Shown here piece by piece: positions 1 to 6,560 of a stretch of 23,840 nt of DNA. The number at the start of each line of letters is the position of its first letter. The stretch's first letter is position 1. Below the pieces are notes generated by a model, which saw only the letters and a program-made list of their open reading frames with translations, was not told the origin of the DNA and searched no databases. Position numbers and translations under genes: made by a program. This DNA is from JBEATZ01 sp041178545 (GTDB lineage: Bacteria; Planctomycetota; UBA1135; UBA2386): assembly GCA_041178545.1 (NCBI GenBank), contig JBEGVB010000069.1:1-23840 (forward strand), given 5' to 3'.

Positions 1-93
1 CTGCGCTACGAGCTGGCCGCTGGCGAAGGAGCTTGCGGCAGCGAGGTGAGTGCCGCGCCGCCCGCGCGCACGAAAGTCAGCGCGCGACGGCGA

Positions 94-1227
94 TCAGTGC
101 TCGCGCAGCAGCCGGCCAGCGTGCTCGGCGCGCTCCGTGATGCCGGTCTCGCGCAGCGCGTGCCACAGCAGCGTCGCGTTGATGCCGAGGATCGGGATGC
201 CGATCTTCGGCTCGAGCCGCTCGGCCACAGCGGTAATGCTCATGTTGGTGCCGCACTGCACCACCGCGTCGAGCCGGTTGGCCGGCGTGGCGAGGAGCTC
301 CGTGATCGCGCGTTCCTTCGCCTCGTCCGGGATGTGCGCGATGTGCTGCGCGTTGGCGCAGCAGAATCCAAACGTGGTGACGACCTCGAAGCCCAGCTCG
401 CGGAACATGCGCGCCGCCGACTCGTTGCCGGGCGCCTGGAACGGCGTGATCAGCCCGATGCGCCTCGCGCCATAGCGGTCAAGCGCCGCCTTCGCCGCGT
501 CGTGCCACGGTGACCACGACAGGTCGCAGCCCTGCGCCAGCTGCGACATCGTCGCACGGATTGGCTGGATGCCGGCGAGGATGTGCTCGAGGCTCATGCC
601 CAGGAGCAGGTACTGCGGCCGCGCGAGGAGCGCGCTCGCCCGCGCGTTCGCGACGCCGGTGAGGAAGTCCTGCTTGTAGCGCTCGAGCCCCGCGGGCGTG
701 CCGAGGTCGGGCTTGGGCGTGAGCACCGGGCTGCTGTGGATGCCGATGCCGTCGAGGCCGCGATCACGGTTCTTGACCAGGATGGTCCAGAGTTCGCTCT
801 CCATCGTCGTGTTGGTGGCCGGCAACAGCAGGCCGAAGCGCCGCCGGTGGTTGCAGGCGTCGGGGAGCCCGGCGGAGAGCGCCGCGGCGTCGAAGCCCGG
901 CGCGCGCCCGCCGTCGAGCACCGGCCCTTCCGGCGAGATCACCGGGATCGGCGGTTCGTTCACGTCGGGCAGGAACACCGGCTTGCCCGACAGCGCGCCG
1001 CGGATCGTCGCGCCCGCGGACTTCGCCGCCGGCGCCGGCTTGGGATCCTGGCCCGGACGCTCCGCGCCCTGAGGGATCGCTCCTGCCGACACGCCGAGCG
1101 CCGCCGCCCCGTAGGCGATCGCCGAGCGGCGCGTCACGGTCGCGGGCGGCAGCGAATCGATCGGCGCGGGCGAAGGCGGAGCAGATGAGCGGGAGTCGAC
1201 CGGGGCGGAGCGCATGCGCTCGACCAT
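94..1227 (-). CDS. Maleate isomerase / Asp-Glu racemase-like protein with possible Tat signal
   Basis: A 377-residue protein of the maleate cis-trans isomerase / arylmalonate decarboxylase / Asp-Glu racemase superfamily. The core begins near residue 129 with RRFGLLLPATNTTMESEL, the family's substrate-carboxylate-binding strand, and ends with VVQCGTNMS (Cys325) and GIPILGINATLLWHALRE. Family enzymes normally use two cysteines; at the first site the sequence is LLGMSLEH, so only the second is kept, and racemase or isomerase chemistry is uncertain. The N-terminus has a Tat-like twin arginine (TRRSAIAYGAAALGV, residues 33-47) and a Pro/Ala-rich linker, suggesting export. The start at 1227 is chosen for AGGGG 7 bases upstream; a longer in-frame reading up to 1500 crosses a WD40-like remnant and is unlikely to be part of this gene. 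Substrate unknown. Family confidence is good, function low. Confidence 0.75.
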   Translation of the reverse strand: MVERMRSAPVDSRSSAPPSPAPIDSLPPATVTRRSAIAYGAAALGVSAGAIPQGAERPGQDPKPAPAAKSAGATIRGALSGKPVFLPDVNEPPIPVISPEGPVLDGGRAPGFDAAALSAGLPDACNHRRRFGLLLPATNTTMESELWTILVKNRDRGLDGIGIHSSPVLTPKPDLGTPAGLERYKQDFLTGVANARASALLARPQYLLLGMSLEHILAGIQPIRATMSQLAQGCDLSWSPWHDAAKAALDRYGARRIGLITPFQAPGNESAARMFRELGFEVVTTFGFCCANAQHIAHIPDEAKERAITELLATPANRLDAVVQCGTNMSITAVAERLEPKIGIPILGINATLLWHALRETGITERAEHAGRLLREH

Positions 1228-1525
1228 AGCGACGCCCCTGCGCTGCGTGGCGGACAAACAGCGCCTCCGCGGGCACGTCGGCGCGCGTTGGCGCCACCAC
1301 GCCGCGCACGGCCGCGCGAGCCGTGGCGTCGCGATCGGCATGGCCTTGTCCTTGCCACCGACCGCGAAGCGATGCACGCGGCCCTTCCAATCGCCGGCCC
1401 ACGCGGTGTCGCCGTCGGGGCCGAAGGCGACGCCGTACAGCCAATCGCCCGCCGCCGGCGAGCAGCGAACTCGCGATCGTCTCGGCGGCCAGATCGGCAT
1501 GCGGCAACGCCGCGATCGCGCGCGT
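1228..1525 (-). pseudogene. Fragment of a WD40-type beta-propeller protein
   Basis: On the minus strand the stretch around 1330-1460 encodes GDWLYGVAFGPDGDTAWAG followed by DWKGRVHRFAVGGKDK, the pattern of a WD40 blade as found in planctomycete WD40/cytochrome-domain proteins. A neighbouring frame upstream (toward 1520) reads DLAAETIASSLLAGG and joins it if one G in the run near 1455 is removed, so there appears to be a single-base frameshift. No start, no stop of its own and no further blades are present. It reads in frame into the isomerase gene downstream. Interpreted as the C-terminal remnant of a larger gene whose N-terminal part is missing; a sequencing error could explain the frameshift but not the truncation. 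Confidence 0.5.
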
Positions 1526-1645
1526 GGGCGCCGGCTTCGTGTGCCCGCTCGCCGGCGAGATCATGACCATGCCGTGCCTCGGCAAGGTCCGGGCGGCGCC
1601 AAGATCTACATCGACCAGGACGGCAACGTCGTCGGGATGTTCTAG
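1506..1645 (+). pseudogene. fhs: C-terminal fragment of formate-tetrahydrofolate ligase, frameshifted
   Basis: The plus strand encodes RVGAGFVCPLAGEIMTMP and then, after a frame change near 1591-1598, GAKIYIDQDGNVVGMF and a TAG stop at 1643-1645. Together these match the conserved end of formate-tetrahydrofolate ligase (GAGF..PL.G.IMTMPGLPK.PAA..IDID..G.I.GLF), the enzyme that activates formate onto tetrahydrofolate. Only about the last 45 residues remain out of roughly 550. The conserved MTMPGLPK is altered to MTMPCLGK. Upstream of about 1506 the plus strand no longer looks like this family; instead the opposite strand carries the WD40 remnant. This is a broken gene or an assembly join, not a working enzyme. 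Confidence 0.5.
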
Positions 1646-1800
1646 GTCGCGCGGGTGGGGGGACGCGGGTCCTGGACACCGGACCCTGGGTGCGTCGCAC
1701 TGCAGTGGGCCGCCCTGCGCGCCCCGGGTCGGGCCTGGTTGGACCCTCGGGACCTCTTCCTGCCCCGTGGTGCGCATTGGGTGACCTCCGTGTGCGCAGC
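1646..1800. other. Intergenic stretch between gene remnants and secreted-protein gene
   Basis: I see no convincing gene here. A perfect 6-bp hairpin GGGTCC/GGACCC (1667-1672 and 1681-1686, 8-base loop) lies 22 bases after the stop of the formate-tetrahydrofolate ligase fragment and could be its old terminator, though no T-run follows. The word usage changes within this stretch from CGCG-rich on the left to the TGCA/CTGCAG-rich style of the rest of the window. Confidence 0.4.
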
Positions 1801-1859
1801 GGGTTCGTTCGGGCGCACGGGAACCCTCACGGGGACAGCCGACGTTTTTGTCGGCCGTC
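1801..1859 (+). promoter_or_regulatory. Two hairpins in the leader of the secreted-protein gene
   Basis: GGGTTC (1801-1806) pairs with GAACCC (1821-1826). Further on, GCCGAC (1838-1843) pairs with GTCGGC (1850-1855) around the loop GTTTTT, and GAC/GTC (1834-1836 and 1857-1859) extend this second stem past one mismatch. The second hairpin ends 6 bases before the GGAGG Shine-Dalgarno at 1866-1870, so it could be a stabilising 5' stem or a translational control element. A terminator for something upstream is possible but a T-run after the stem is short. Confidence 0.4.
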
Positions 1860-1875
1860 TTTCCCGGAGGTTGCC

Positions 1876-2286
1876 ATGTTGCGCACTGCACTGACTGCTG
1901 TGGTCGCGGCTGCTGCCTTGGCCCTGCCCACGGTTGCTCAAAAGCCGTACCAGGACGCAACGCAGGGACGCGCTCTCCCGATGGCGTTCGAGATGCAGAT
2001 GCGGGTCGTCCGTGACCCGTTCTGCCAGGTGAAGCTCGAGGCCAACCAGGTCTTCCTCGGAGTGCTGGTTGCAGCACTGGACCCGAAGACGGTCACCTAC
2101 CCAGGCCTCCTGCCGGTCCTCGACGACCCGGTGGTGTTGGCCACGGGTGTCGGTGACATGTTCTACGGGTTCTTCCTCGGAAAGGTCCCGGACTGGCTGC
2201 CGCTGCACCTGCAGGGTCTCGGCATGGCTCGCGACGGACAGGTCGCGGCCACCCCGATCGAGTACCCGCTCATCGCGCTTCGGTGA
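1876..2286 (+). CDS. Small secreted protein, unknown function
   Basis: A 136-residue protein with a clear Sec signal peptide (MLRTALTAVVAAAALALPTVAQ, cleavage probably after AQ at residue 21/22). The start ATG has GGAGG 5 bases upstream. The mature part contains one cysteine and ends LHLQGLGMARDGQVAATPIEYPLIALR. That ending, a hydrophobic strand then a short ...ATP... segment, resembles the C-terminal strands of many small secreted proteins of high-GC planctomycetes; I do not recognise a named family. It stands alone, preceded by two leader hairpins. Secretion is well supported and the function is unknown. Confidence 0.75.
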   Translation: MLRTALTAVVAAAALALPTVAQKPYQDATQGRALPMAFEMQMRVVRDPFCQVKLEANQVFLGVLVAALDPKTVTYPGLLPVLDDPVVLATGVGDMFYGFFLGKVPDWLPLHLQGLGMARDGQVAATPIEYPLIALR

Positions 2287-2358
2287 GAGGCGCTGGAAGG
2301 ATGGGGTGCGCGTCCCGGCACGGGCCGGGGCGCGCACCTGCTTGTCTGCCTCGAGTGG

Positions 2359-2387
2359 TTGGGCGTGCGCTGTTGGTGGCCTACCTT
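2359..2387 (+). promoter_or_regulatory. Promoter of the 51-residue membrane protein
   Basis: TTGGGC (2359-2364), a 17-base spacer and TACCTT (2382-2387) form a sigma70-type promoter. The -10 box ends 7 bases before the ATG at 2395, so the transcript would start on or next to the start codon (leaderless). Confidence 0.5.
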
Positions 2388-2394
2388 GCGGCCC

Positions 2395-2550
2395 ATGCTG
2401 CAGGTCCCGGTCGAACCCGCGCCGATGTCAATGGCGTTGGGCATCCTCGGGCTGCTGCTCGCGCTCGCCGTGCTGTCCATCCGTGCCAACCGCCGGCCCG
2501 GGGACCGCGACCGCAGGTTGGAGCTGTTCGCCAGTGCGCCCGAGGCCTGA
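2395..2550 (+). CDS. Small single-pass membrane protein
   Basis: A 51-residue open frame with one hydrophobic segment (about residues 12-29, MALGILGLLLALAVLSI) followed by a strongly basic stretch (RANRRPGDRDRR) and an acidic tail. By the positive-inside rule the C-terminus would be cytoplasmic. No Shine-Dalgarno is visible, but a -35/-10 pair sits just upstream in leaderless spacing, which supports the start. It converges on the transketolase gene, the two stops being 3 bases apart. No family recognised; such tiny genes can be spurious, but promoter, membrane segment and tight spacing argue for a real one. Confidence 0.5.
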   Translation: MLQVPVEPAPMSMALGILGLLLALAVLSIRANRRPGDRDRRLELFASAPEA

Positions 2551-2555
2551 GCCTC
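2542..2555. terminator. Small bidirectional hairpin at convergent stops
   Basis: GAGGC (2542-2546) and GCCTC (2551-2555) pair around the tetraloop CTGA. The hairpin overlaps the stop codons of both the small membrane protein and transketolase. The stem is only 5 bp and lacks a T-run, so termination strength is doubtful. Confidence 0.35.
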
Positions 2556-4539
2556 AGCCCAGCTGCGACGCGATGCGGTCGGCGACTGCCGTGGGAGTGA
2601 AGCCGAAGTGCTCGGCGAGCTTCTTGTGGGGAGCAGAGGCCCCGAACCCCGTGAGGCCGACCACGCGCTCGATCGAACCCGTGAAGCGGCACCAAGGCTC
2701 GGGACGACCCATCTCCACGGCAAAGGTCGGCAGCGCCTTCGGCAGCACGGCTGCGCGCCACGCGGCATCCTGCGCGACGAAGACCTCGACGCACGGCATC
2801 GAGACGACGCGCACTGGCAGGCCGCGTTTCGCCAGCTCCGCTGCCGCTGCCAGGGCGAGGCCCACCTCGGCACCGGTGGCGACCAGCGTGGCCTTCGCGT
2901 CCGCTGCGTCCTGCAGCACGTAGCCGCCGCGCAGTGCGTGCAGGGGCTGGAACGATGCGGACCGGGTGAGCTTGGGCAGGTTCTGGCGGGTGAGGGAGAG
3001 CAGCGTGGGGCCGTCGCGGCGCACCAGTGCAGCGCTCCACGCGGCCGCAGTCTCCAGGCCGTCGGCAGGGCGCCACACGTGCAGGTTGGGGATGACGCGC
3101 AGCGAGGCCAGCTGTTCGACCGGCTGGTGGGTGGGGCCGTCCTCGCCGACCATGATCGAGTCGTGGGTGAACACCCACGTGACCGGCAGCTTCATCAGGG
3201 CCGACAGTCGGATGGCTGGGCGGCAGTAGTCGGCAAACACCAGGAACGTGCTGCCCATGGGCAGCGCGCCCCCGTAGAGCGCCATGCCATTCAGCATCCC
3301 GCCCATTGCGTGCTCGCGGATGCCGAAGTGCAGGTTGCGTCCGCTGGCGTCGGCGCCGGTCACCGAACTGCTCTTGGTGATGCGCGTCTTGGTGGACGGG
3401 TCCAGGTCGGCGGAGCCGCCCACGAGCGAGGGCACCAGTTCGGCGGCCTTCTGGATCACCTTGCCGCTCAGCACGCGCGTTGCCGCCTCCTCGTCGCCTG
3501 CGGCGGTGCGCAACTGGTCGTACAGGTCGGCGGGTACGGCGCGCGTGCTGTAGGCACGCCACTCGCGAGCTCGGTCGGGCTGCGCGGCCAACCACCCGTC
3601 CAGGTTGCGCTGCCACTGCTCCCGGGCCTTGCGGCAGGTGGCGGCACGGGCGCGGAACAGCTCGTACACGCGCGGGTCGACGTGGAAGGTCGCGTCGGGC
3701 ATGCCGAGCGCGGCCTTGCTGGCGCGGACCTCGTCCGTGCCCAGCGGCTCGCCGTGGACCTTGTGCGAGTCGGCCTTGTTGGGGCTGCCCTTGCCGATGG
3801 TCGTGCGGCAGCGGACCAGTTGGGGCCTGGTGTTGGCAGGGTTGGTCGCTGCCACGAGCGCTGCGCGCACCGAGGCAAAGTCGTGGCCGTCGGTCTCGTG
3901 CACGTCCCAGCCGCACGCACGGAACCGCATGGTCACGTCCTCGGTGAACGCGAGGTCGGTCCTGCCCTCGATGGTGATGCGGTTGTCGTCGTACAGGAAG
4001 ACGAGGTTGGAGAGCTTGAGGTGGCCGGCGAGTGCAGCGGCCTCGGCACTGATGCCTTCCATCAGGTCGCCGTCGCTCACGATGCCGAAGACGCGCGCGC
4101 ACAGGCCAGCATGGCCGAACCGGCTCGCCTCCATGCGGGCAGCCAGGGCCATGCCCACGCCGTTGGCAAAGCCCTGCCCGAGCGGGCCGGTGGTGGTCTC
4201 CACGCCCGCGGTCTCGCCGACCTCGGGGTGGCCCGGCGTGCGGCTGTGCAGCTGGCGGAACTGCCGCAGGTCGTCCATCGACAACCCGTGTCCCGACAGG
4301 TGCAGCAGCGAGTAGAGCAGCATGGAGCCGTGGCCGGCGGAGAGCACGAAGCGGTCGCGCCCGTGCCAGTGCGGCTCCACCGGGTCCACGCACAGGAACT
4401 CGGTCCACAGCACCGTCGCTGCGTCCGCCATGCCCATCGGCATGCCCGGGTGGCCGGAGTTCGCCTGCTGCACGGCATCCATCGCGAGCCCGCGGATGGT
4501 GTTGGCGACGAGGGTGAGGTCCTGGTTCGAGAGCTGCAT
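2554..4539 (-). CDS. tkt: Transketolase
   Basis: A 661-residue transketolase, full family length. It moves two-carbon ketol units between sugar phosphates in the non-oxidative pentose phosphate or Calvin pathway, using thiamine diphosphate. Visible motifs: SGHPG (His30), LSAGHGSMLLY (His70), GHPE (His104), the ThDP/Mg site SDGDLMEG through YDDN (Asp156 to Asn186), the catalytic glutamate in FGIREHAMGG (Glu409) and THQPVEQL (His471) of the pyrimidine domain, then a C-terminal domain with VSMPCVEVF. The start ATG has a promoter in near-leaderless spacing and no Shine-Dalgarno. Divergent from the cation antiporter; no other sugar-phosphate genes adjoin it. No anomalies seen. Confidence 0.97.
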   Translation of the reverse strand: MQLSNQDLTLVANTIRGLAMDAVQQANSGHPGMPMGMADAATVLWTEFLCVDPVEPHWHGRDRFVLSAGHGSMLLYSLLHLSGHGLSMDDLRQFRQLHSRTPGHPEVGETAGVETTTGPLGQGFANGVGMALAARMEASRFGHAGLCARVFGIVSDGDLMEGISAEAAALAGHLKLSNLVFLYDDNRITIEGRTDLAFTEDVTMRFRACGWDVHETDGHDFASVRAALVAATNPANTRPQLVRCRTTIGKGSPNKADSHKVHGEPLGTDEVRASKAALGMPDATFHVDPRVYELFRARAATCRKAREQWQRNLDGWLAAQPDRAREWRAYSTRAVPADLYDQLRTAAGDEEAATRVLSGKVIQKAAELVPSLVGGSADLDPSTKTRITKSSSVTGADASGRNLHFGIREHAMGGMLNGMALYGGALPMGSTFLVFADYCRPAIRLSALMKLPVTWVFTHDSIMVGEDGPTHQPVEQLASLRVIPNLHVWRPADGLETAAAWSAALVRRDGPTLLSLTRQNLPKLTRSASFQPLHALRGGYVLQDAADAKATLVATGAEVGLALAAAAELAKRGLPVRVVSMPCVEVFVAQDAAWRAAVLPKALPTFAVEMGRPEPWCRFTGSIERVVGLTGFGASAPHKKLAEHFGFTPTAVADRIASQLG

Positions 4540-4548
4540 GTGGGACGG

Positions 4549-4577
4549 ACTCTAGCCGGGTGGGTCTCCCGGGCCAA
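4549..4577 (-). promoter_or_regulatory. Transketolase promoter (near-leaderless)
   Basis: On the minus strand TTGGCC (4572-4577), a 17-base spacer and TAGAGT (4549-4554) precede the ATG at 4539 by 9 bases, predicting a 5' leader of about 0-3 bases. Confidence 0.5.
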
Positions 4578-4614
4578 CGCATGCGCGGACCGTGTTTCCC
4601 CCTCCAGAGCACGG

Positions 4615-4643
4615 TTCGGCAACGCGGTCGGATGGCATATCCT
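4615..4643 (+). promoter_or_regulatory. Antiporter promoter (near-leaderless)
   Basis: TATCCT (4638-4643) lies 9 bases before the GTG at 4653; a weak -35 (TTCGGC, 4615-4620) is 17 bases upstream of it. The same 9-base spacing is seen for the divergent transketolase, which favours GTG 4653 over the in-frame ATG at 4632 that would overlap the -10 box. Confidence 0.45.
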
Positions 4644-4652
4644 CCACGCCTC

Positions 4653-6467
4653 GTGCTCCCTGATTCCCTCACCGCCCTTGCCGTGTTGATCGCCGCTGGT
4701 GCGCTCGCCCAGTGGCTCGGCTGGCGGCTGCGTGTGCCGCAGATCCTGCCGCTGCTGGCCGTGGGTTTCCTGCTCGGTCCGCTGACGGGCACCGTGGACG
4801 TCGACCGGGTGTTCGGAAGCCTGCTCGAACCCTTCGTCTCCCTGGCCGTGGCGATCATCCTGTTCGAGGGCGGTATCACCCTGCGCAGGCAGGATCTCGC
4901 CGGCGCCGGTGCCGTGGTGCGCAACCTCGTCACCGTCGGCGCCGCGGTGACGTGGGCCGGCATCACGGCTGCAGTGCACTGGATCGCCGAGGTTCCCTTC
5001 GACCTCGCCCTCCTGGTCGCAGGCATCCTCGTGCTCACGGGTCCGACCGTGGTCATCCCGCTCGTGCGCCACATCCGACCCTCGGGTGCCGTCGGTCCCG
5101 TCCTGCGGTGGGAGGGGATCCTCATCGACCCGATCGGCGCCTTGCTGGCGTTGCTCGTTTTCGATGCCATCACCGCGCCCGAGGGACAACAGGCCGCGGA
5201 CGTGGTGCTGGGCGCGCTGCTCACACTGGGCGTGGGCAGTCTCGTCGGCGTCGGTGGCGCATGGCTGCTCGGCAACGCCATCCGCAGCCACTGGATCGCG
5301 GAACGCCTGCACGTGCCGGTTGCGATGGCAGTGGTCGCCGCCGTGTTCGCGGGATCCAACCTGCTCCAGCACGAGTCCGGCCTCGCAGGCGTGACGGTGC
5401 TCGGCATCGTCCTCGCCAACATGCGCGGGGTCGACCTGCAACGGATCGTCGAGTTCAAGGAGGACCTCGGCAGCGTGCTGCTCGCCCTGCTGTTCGTGGT
5501 GCTGAGTGCGCGCCTCCCGATGGCGATGGTGACGTCTCTCGGGTTCGAGCACCTCGCCGTGGTCGCGCTCGGCATCCTCGTGGTCCGCCCGGTTGCGGTC
5601 GCCTGCTCCACGTTGGGCACCCGGCTGCACTGGAAGCAGCGCGCGTTCCTCGCCGCCATGGCGCCGCGCGGGATCGTCGCAGCTGCCGTCAGCTCGGAGT
5701 TCGCGCTGCAGCTCGAACAGGCGGGGCGTGCGGACGCTGCCGTGGTCACCAGCATGGTGTTCGCCTTCATCGTCGGCACCGTGTCGTTCTACGGCCTGCT
5801 CGCGCCGCGCATCGCCCAGTGGCTCGGGATCGCCGACGCGAACCCGCGCGGCATCCTCCTGGTGGGCGCCGATGCCCTCGCACGGCAGCTCGGCGTGGTG
5901 CTGCAACAGCAGGGCGTGCCGGTCCTGCTGGTCGACACCAACCCCGTCAACGTGGCGGCCGCACGGCTGGACGGGCTGCGTGCATGGCACGGCTCGATCC
6001 TCGCCGACCGGTTCTTCGAGGAGGTCGACCTCGCCGGCATCGGCAGGATCTGTGCGATGACCGGGAGCGACGAGGTCAACCTGCTCTCGGTGCGCCGGTT
6101 CCGCGGGGTGTTCGACGGCCAGCACCTGCACCAACTGCCCCTGCGGACGCGGTCGGGAGGGCGCTTTGGCCTCTCCGAGCAGGGGCACGGGCGCTGGCTG
6201 TTCCGACCGGACGCCACGGCCGAGCACCTCAGGGACCTGCTCGCCGGTGGCGCGGTGGTCGAGGCCACGCGCCTCACCAAGGAGTTGGGGCCCGAGGTGT
6301 ACAAGGCGACGTTCGGCGACCGTGCGTTGGTGCTCGTCGTCGTGGGCGAGGACGGCAGGCCCGAGGTCGCCACCGCAGACGCCCCTGCGGTGTTGCGTCC
6401 CGGCTGCGTGGTCGTGGGCCTCGTGTCCCCAGCTGCTCCGGACGTGGCCCAGCCGACCCGAGGGTGA
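4653..6467 (+). CDS. CPA1-family Na+(K+)/H+ antiporter with TrkA-N domain
   Basis: A 604-residue inner-membrane cation/proton antiporter. About 12 membrane segments occupy residues 1-395. Diagnostic motifs are ILFEGGITL in the third to fourth helix, LTGPTVVIPLVRHIRP (the family's T[DG]PT site), EGILIDPIGA with the ion-binding aspartate, and APRGIVAAAVSS. A cytoplasmic regulatory region follows: RGILLVGADALARQLGVVL is a Rossmann NAD-binding (TrkA-N/RCK) strand-turn-helix, with DTNP ending the second strand. This layout matches NhaP-type exchangers fused to an RCK domain, which exchange Na+ or K+ for protons under nucleotide or pH control. The GTG start is chosen because a -10 box overlaps the alternative ATG. 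Ion specificity cannot be read from the sequence. Confidence 0.92.
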   Translation: MLPDSLTALAVLIAAGALAQWLGWRLRVPQILPLLAVGFLLGPLTGTVDVDRVFGSLLEPFVSLAVAIILFEGGITLRRQDLAGAGAVVRNLVTVGAAVTWAGITAAVHWIAEVPFDLALLVAGILVLTGPTVVIPLVRHIRPSGAVGPVLRWEGILIDPIGALLALLVFDAITAPEGQQAADVVLGALLTLGVGSLVGVGGAWLLGNAIRSHWIAERLHVPVAMAVVAAVFAGSNLLQHESGLAGVTVLGIVLANMRGVDLQRIVEFKEDLGSVLLALLFVVLSARLPMAMVTSLGFEHLAVVALGILVVRPVAVACSTLGTRLHWKQRAFLAAMAPRGIVAAAVSSEFALQLEQAGRADAAVVTSMVFAFIVGTVSFYGLLAPRIAQWLGIADANPRGILLVGADALARQLGVVLQQQGVPVLLVDTNPVNVAAARLDGLRAWHGSILADRFFEEVDLAGIGRICAMTGSDEVNLLSVRRFRGVFDGQHLHQLPLRTRSGGRFGLSEQGHGRWLFRPDATAEHLRDLLAGGAVVEATRLTKELGPEVYKATFGDRALVLVVVGEDGRPEVATADAPAVLRPGCVVVGLVSPAAPDVAQPTRG

Positions 6468-6560
6468 GCCTGGTGGTGGGCACCTGACCGCGCACAGCTG
6501 CGCCCTGCAGCCCATGCAGCGGCCCTGCGGTCGCCCCTAGGCTCGCAGACTGGAGGTTCC

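Noticed and set aside
1..49. Possible 3' end of a plus-strand gene (frame ending at TGA 47-49)
   Set aside because: Only 15 codons are visible and they match no family I recognise; chance open frames are common at this GC content.
1740..1790. Apparent similarity to 14600-14660 (CCTCTTCCTGCC-type stretch)
   Set aside because: Only short GC-rich words match; no continuous alignment could be made by eye.
2381..5779. Very long open frame antisense to the antiporter and overlapping transketolase (over 1100 codons)
   Set aside because: It is a shadow of high-GC coding on other frames: Arg/Pro/Ala-rich low-complexity translation, with clear real genes in the other frames.
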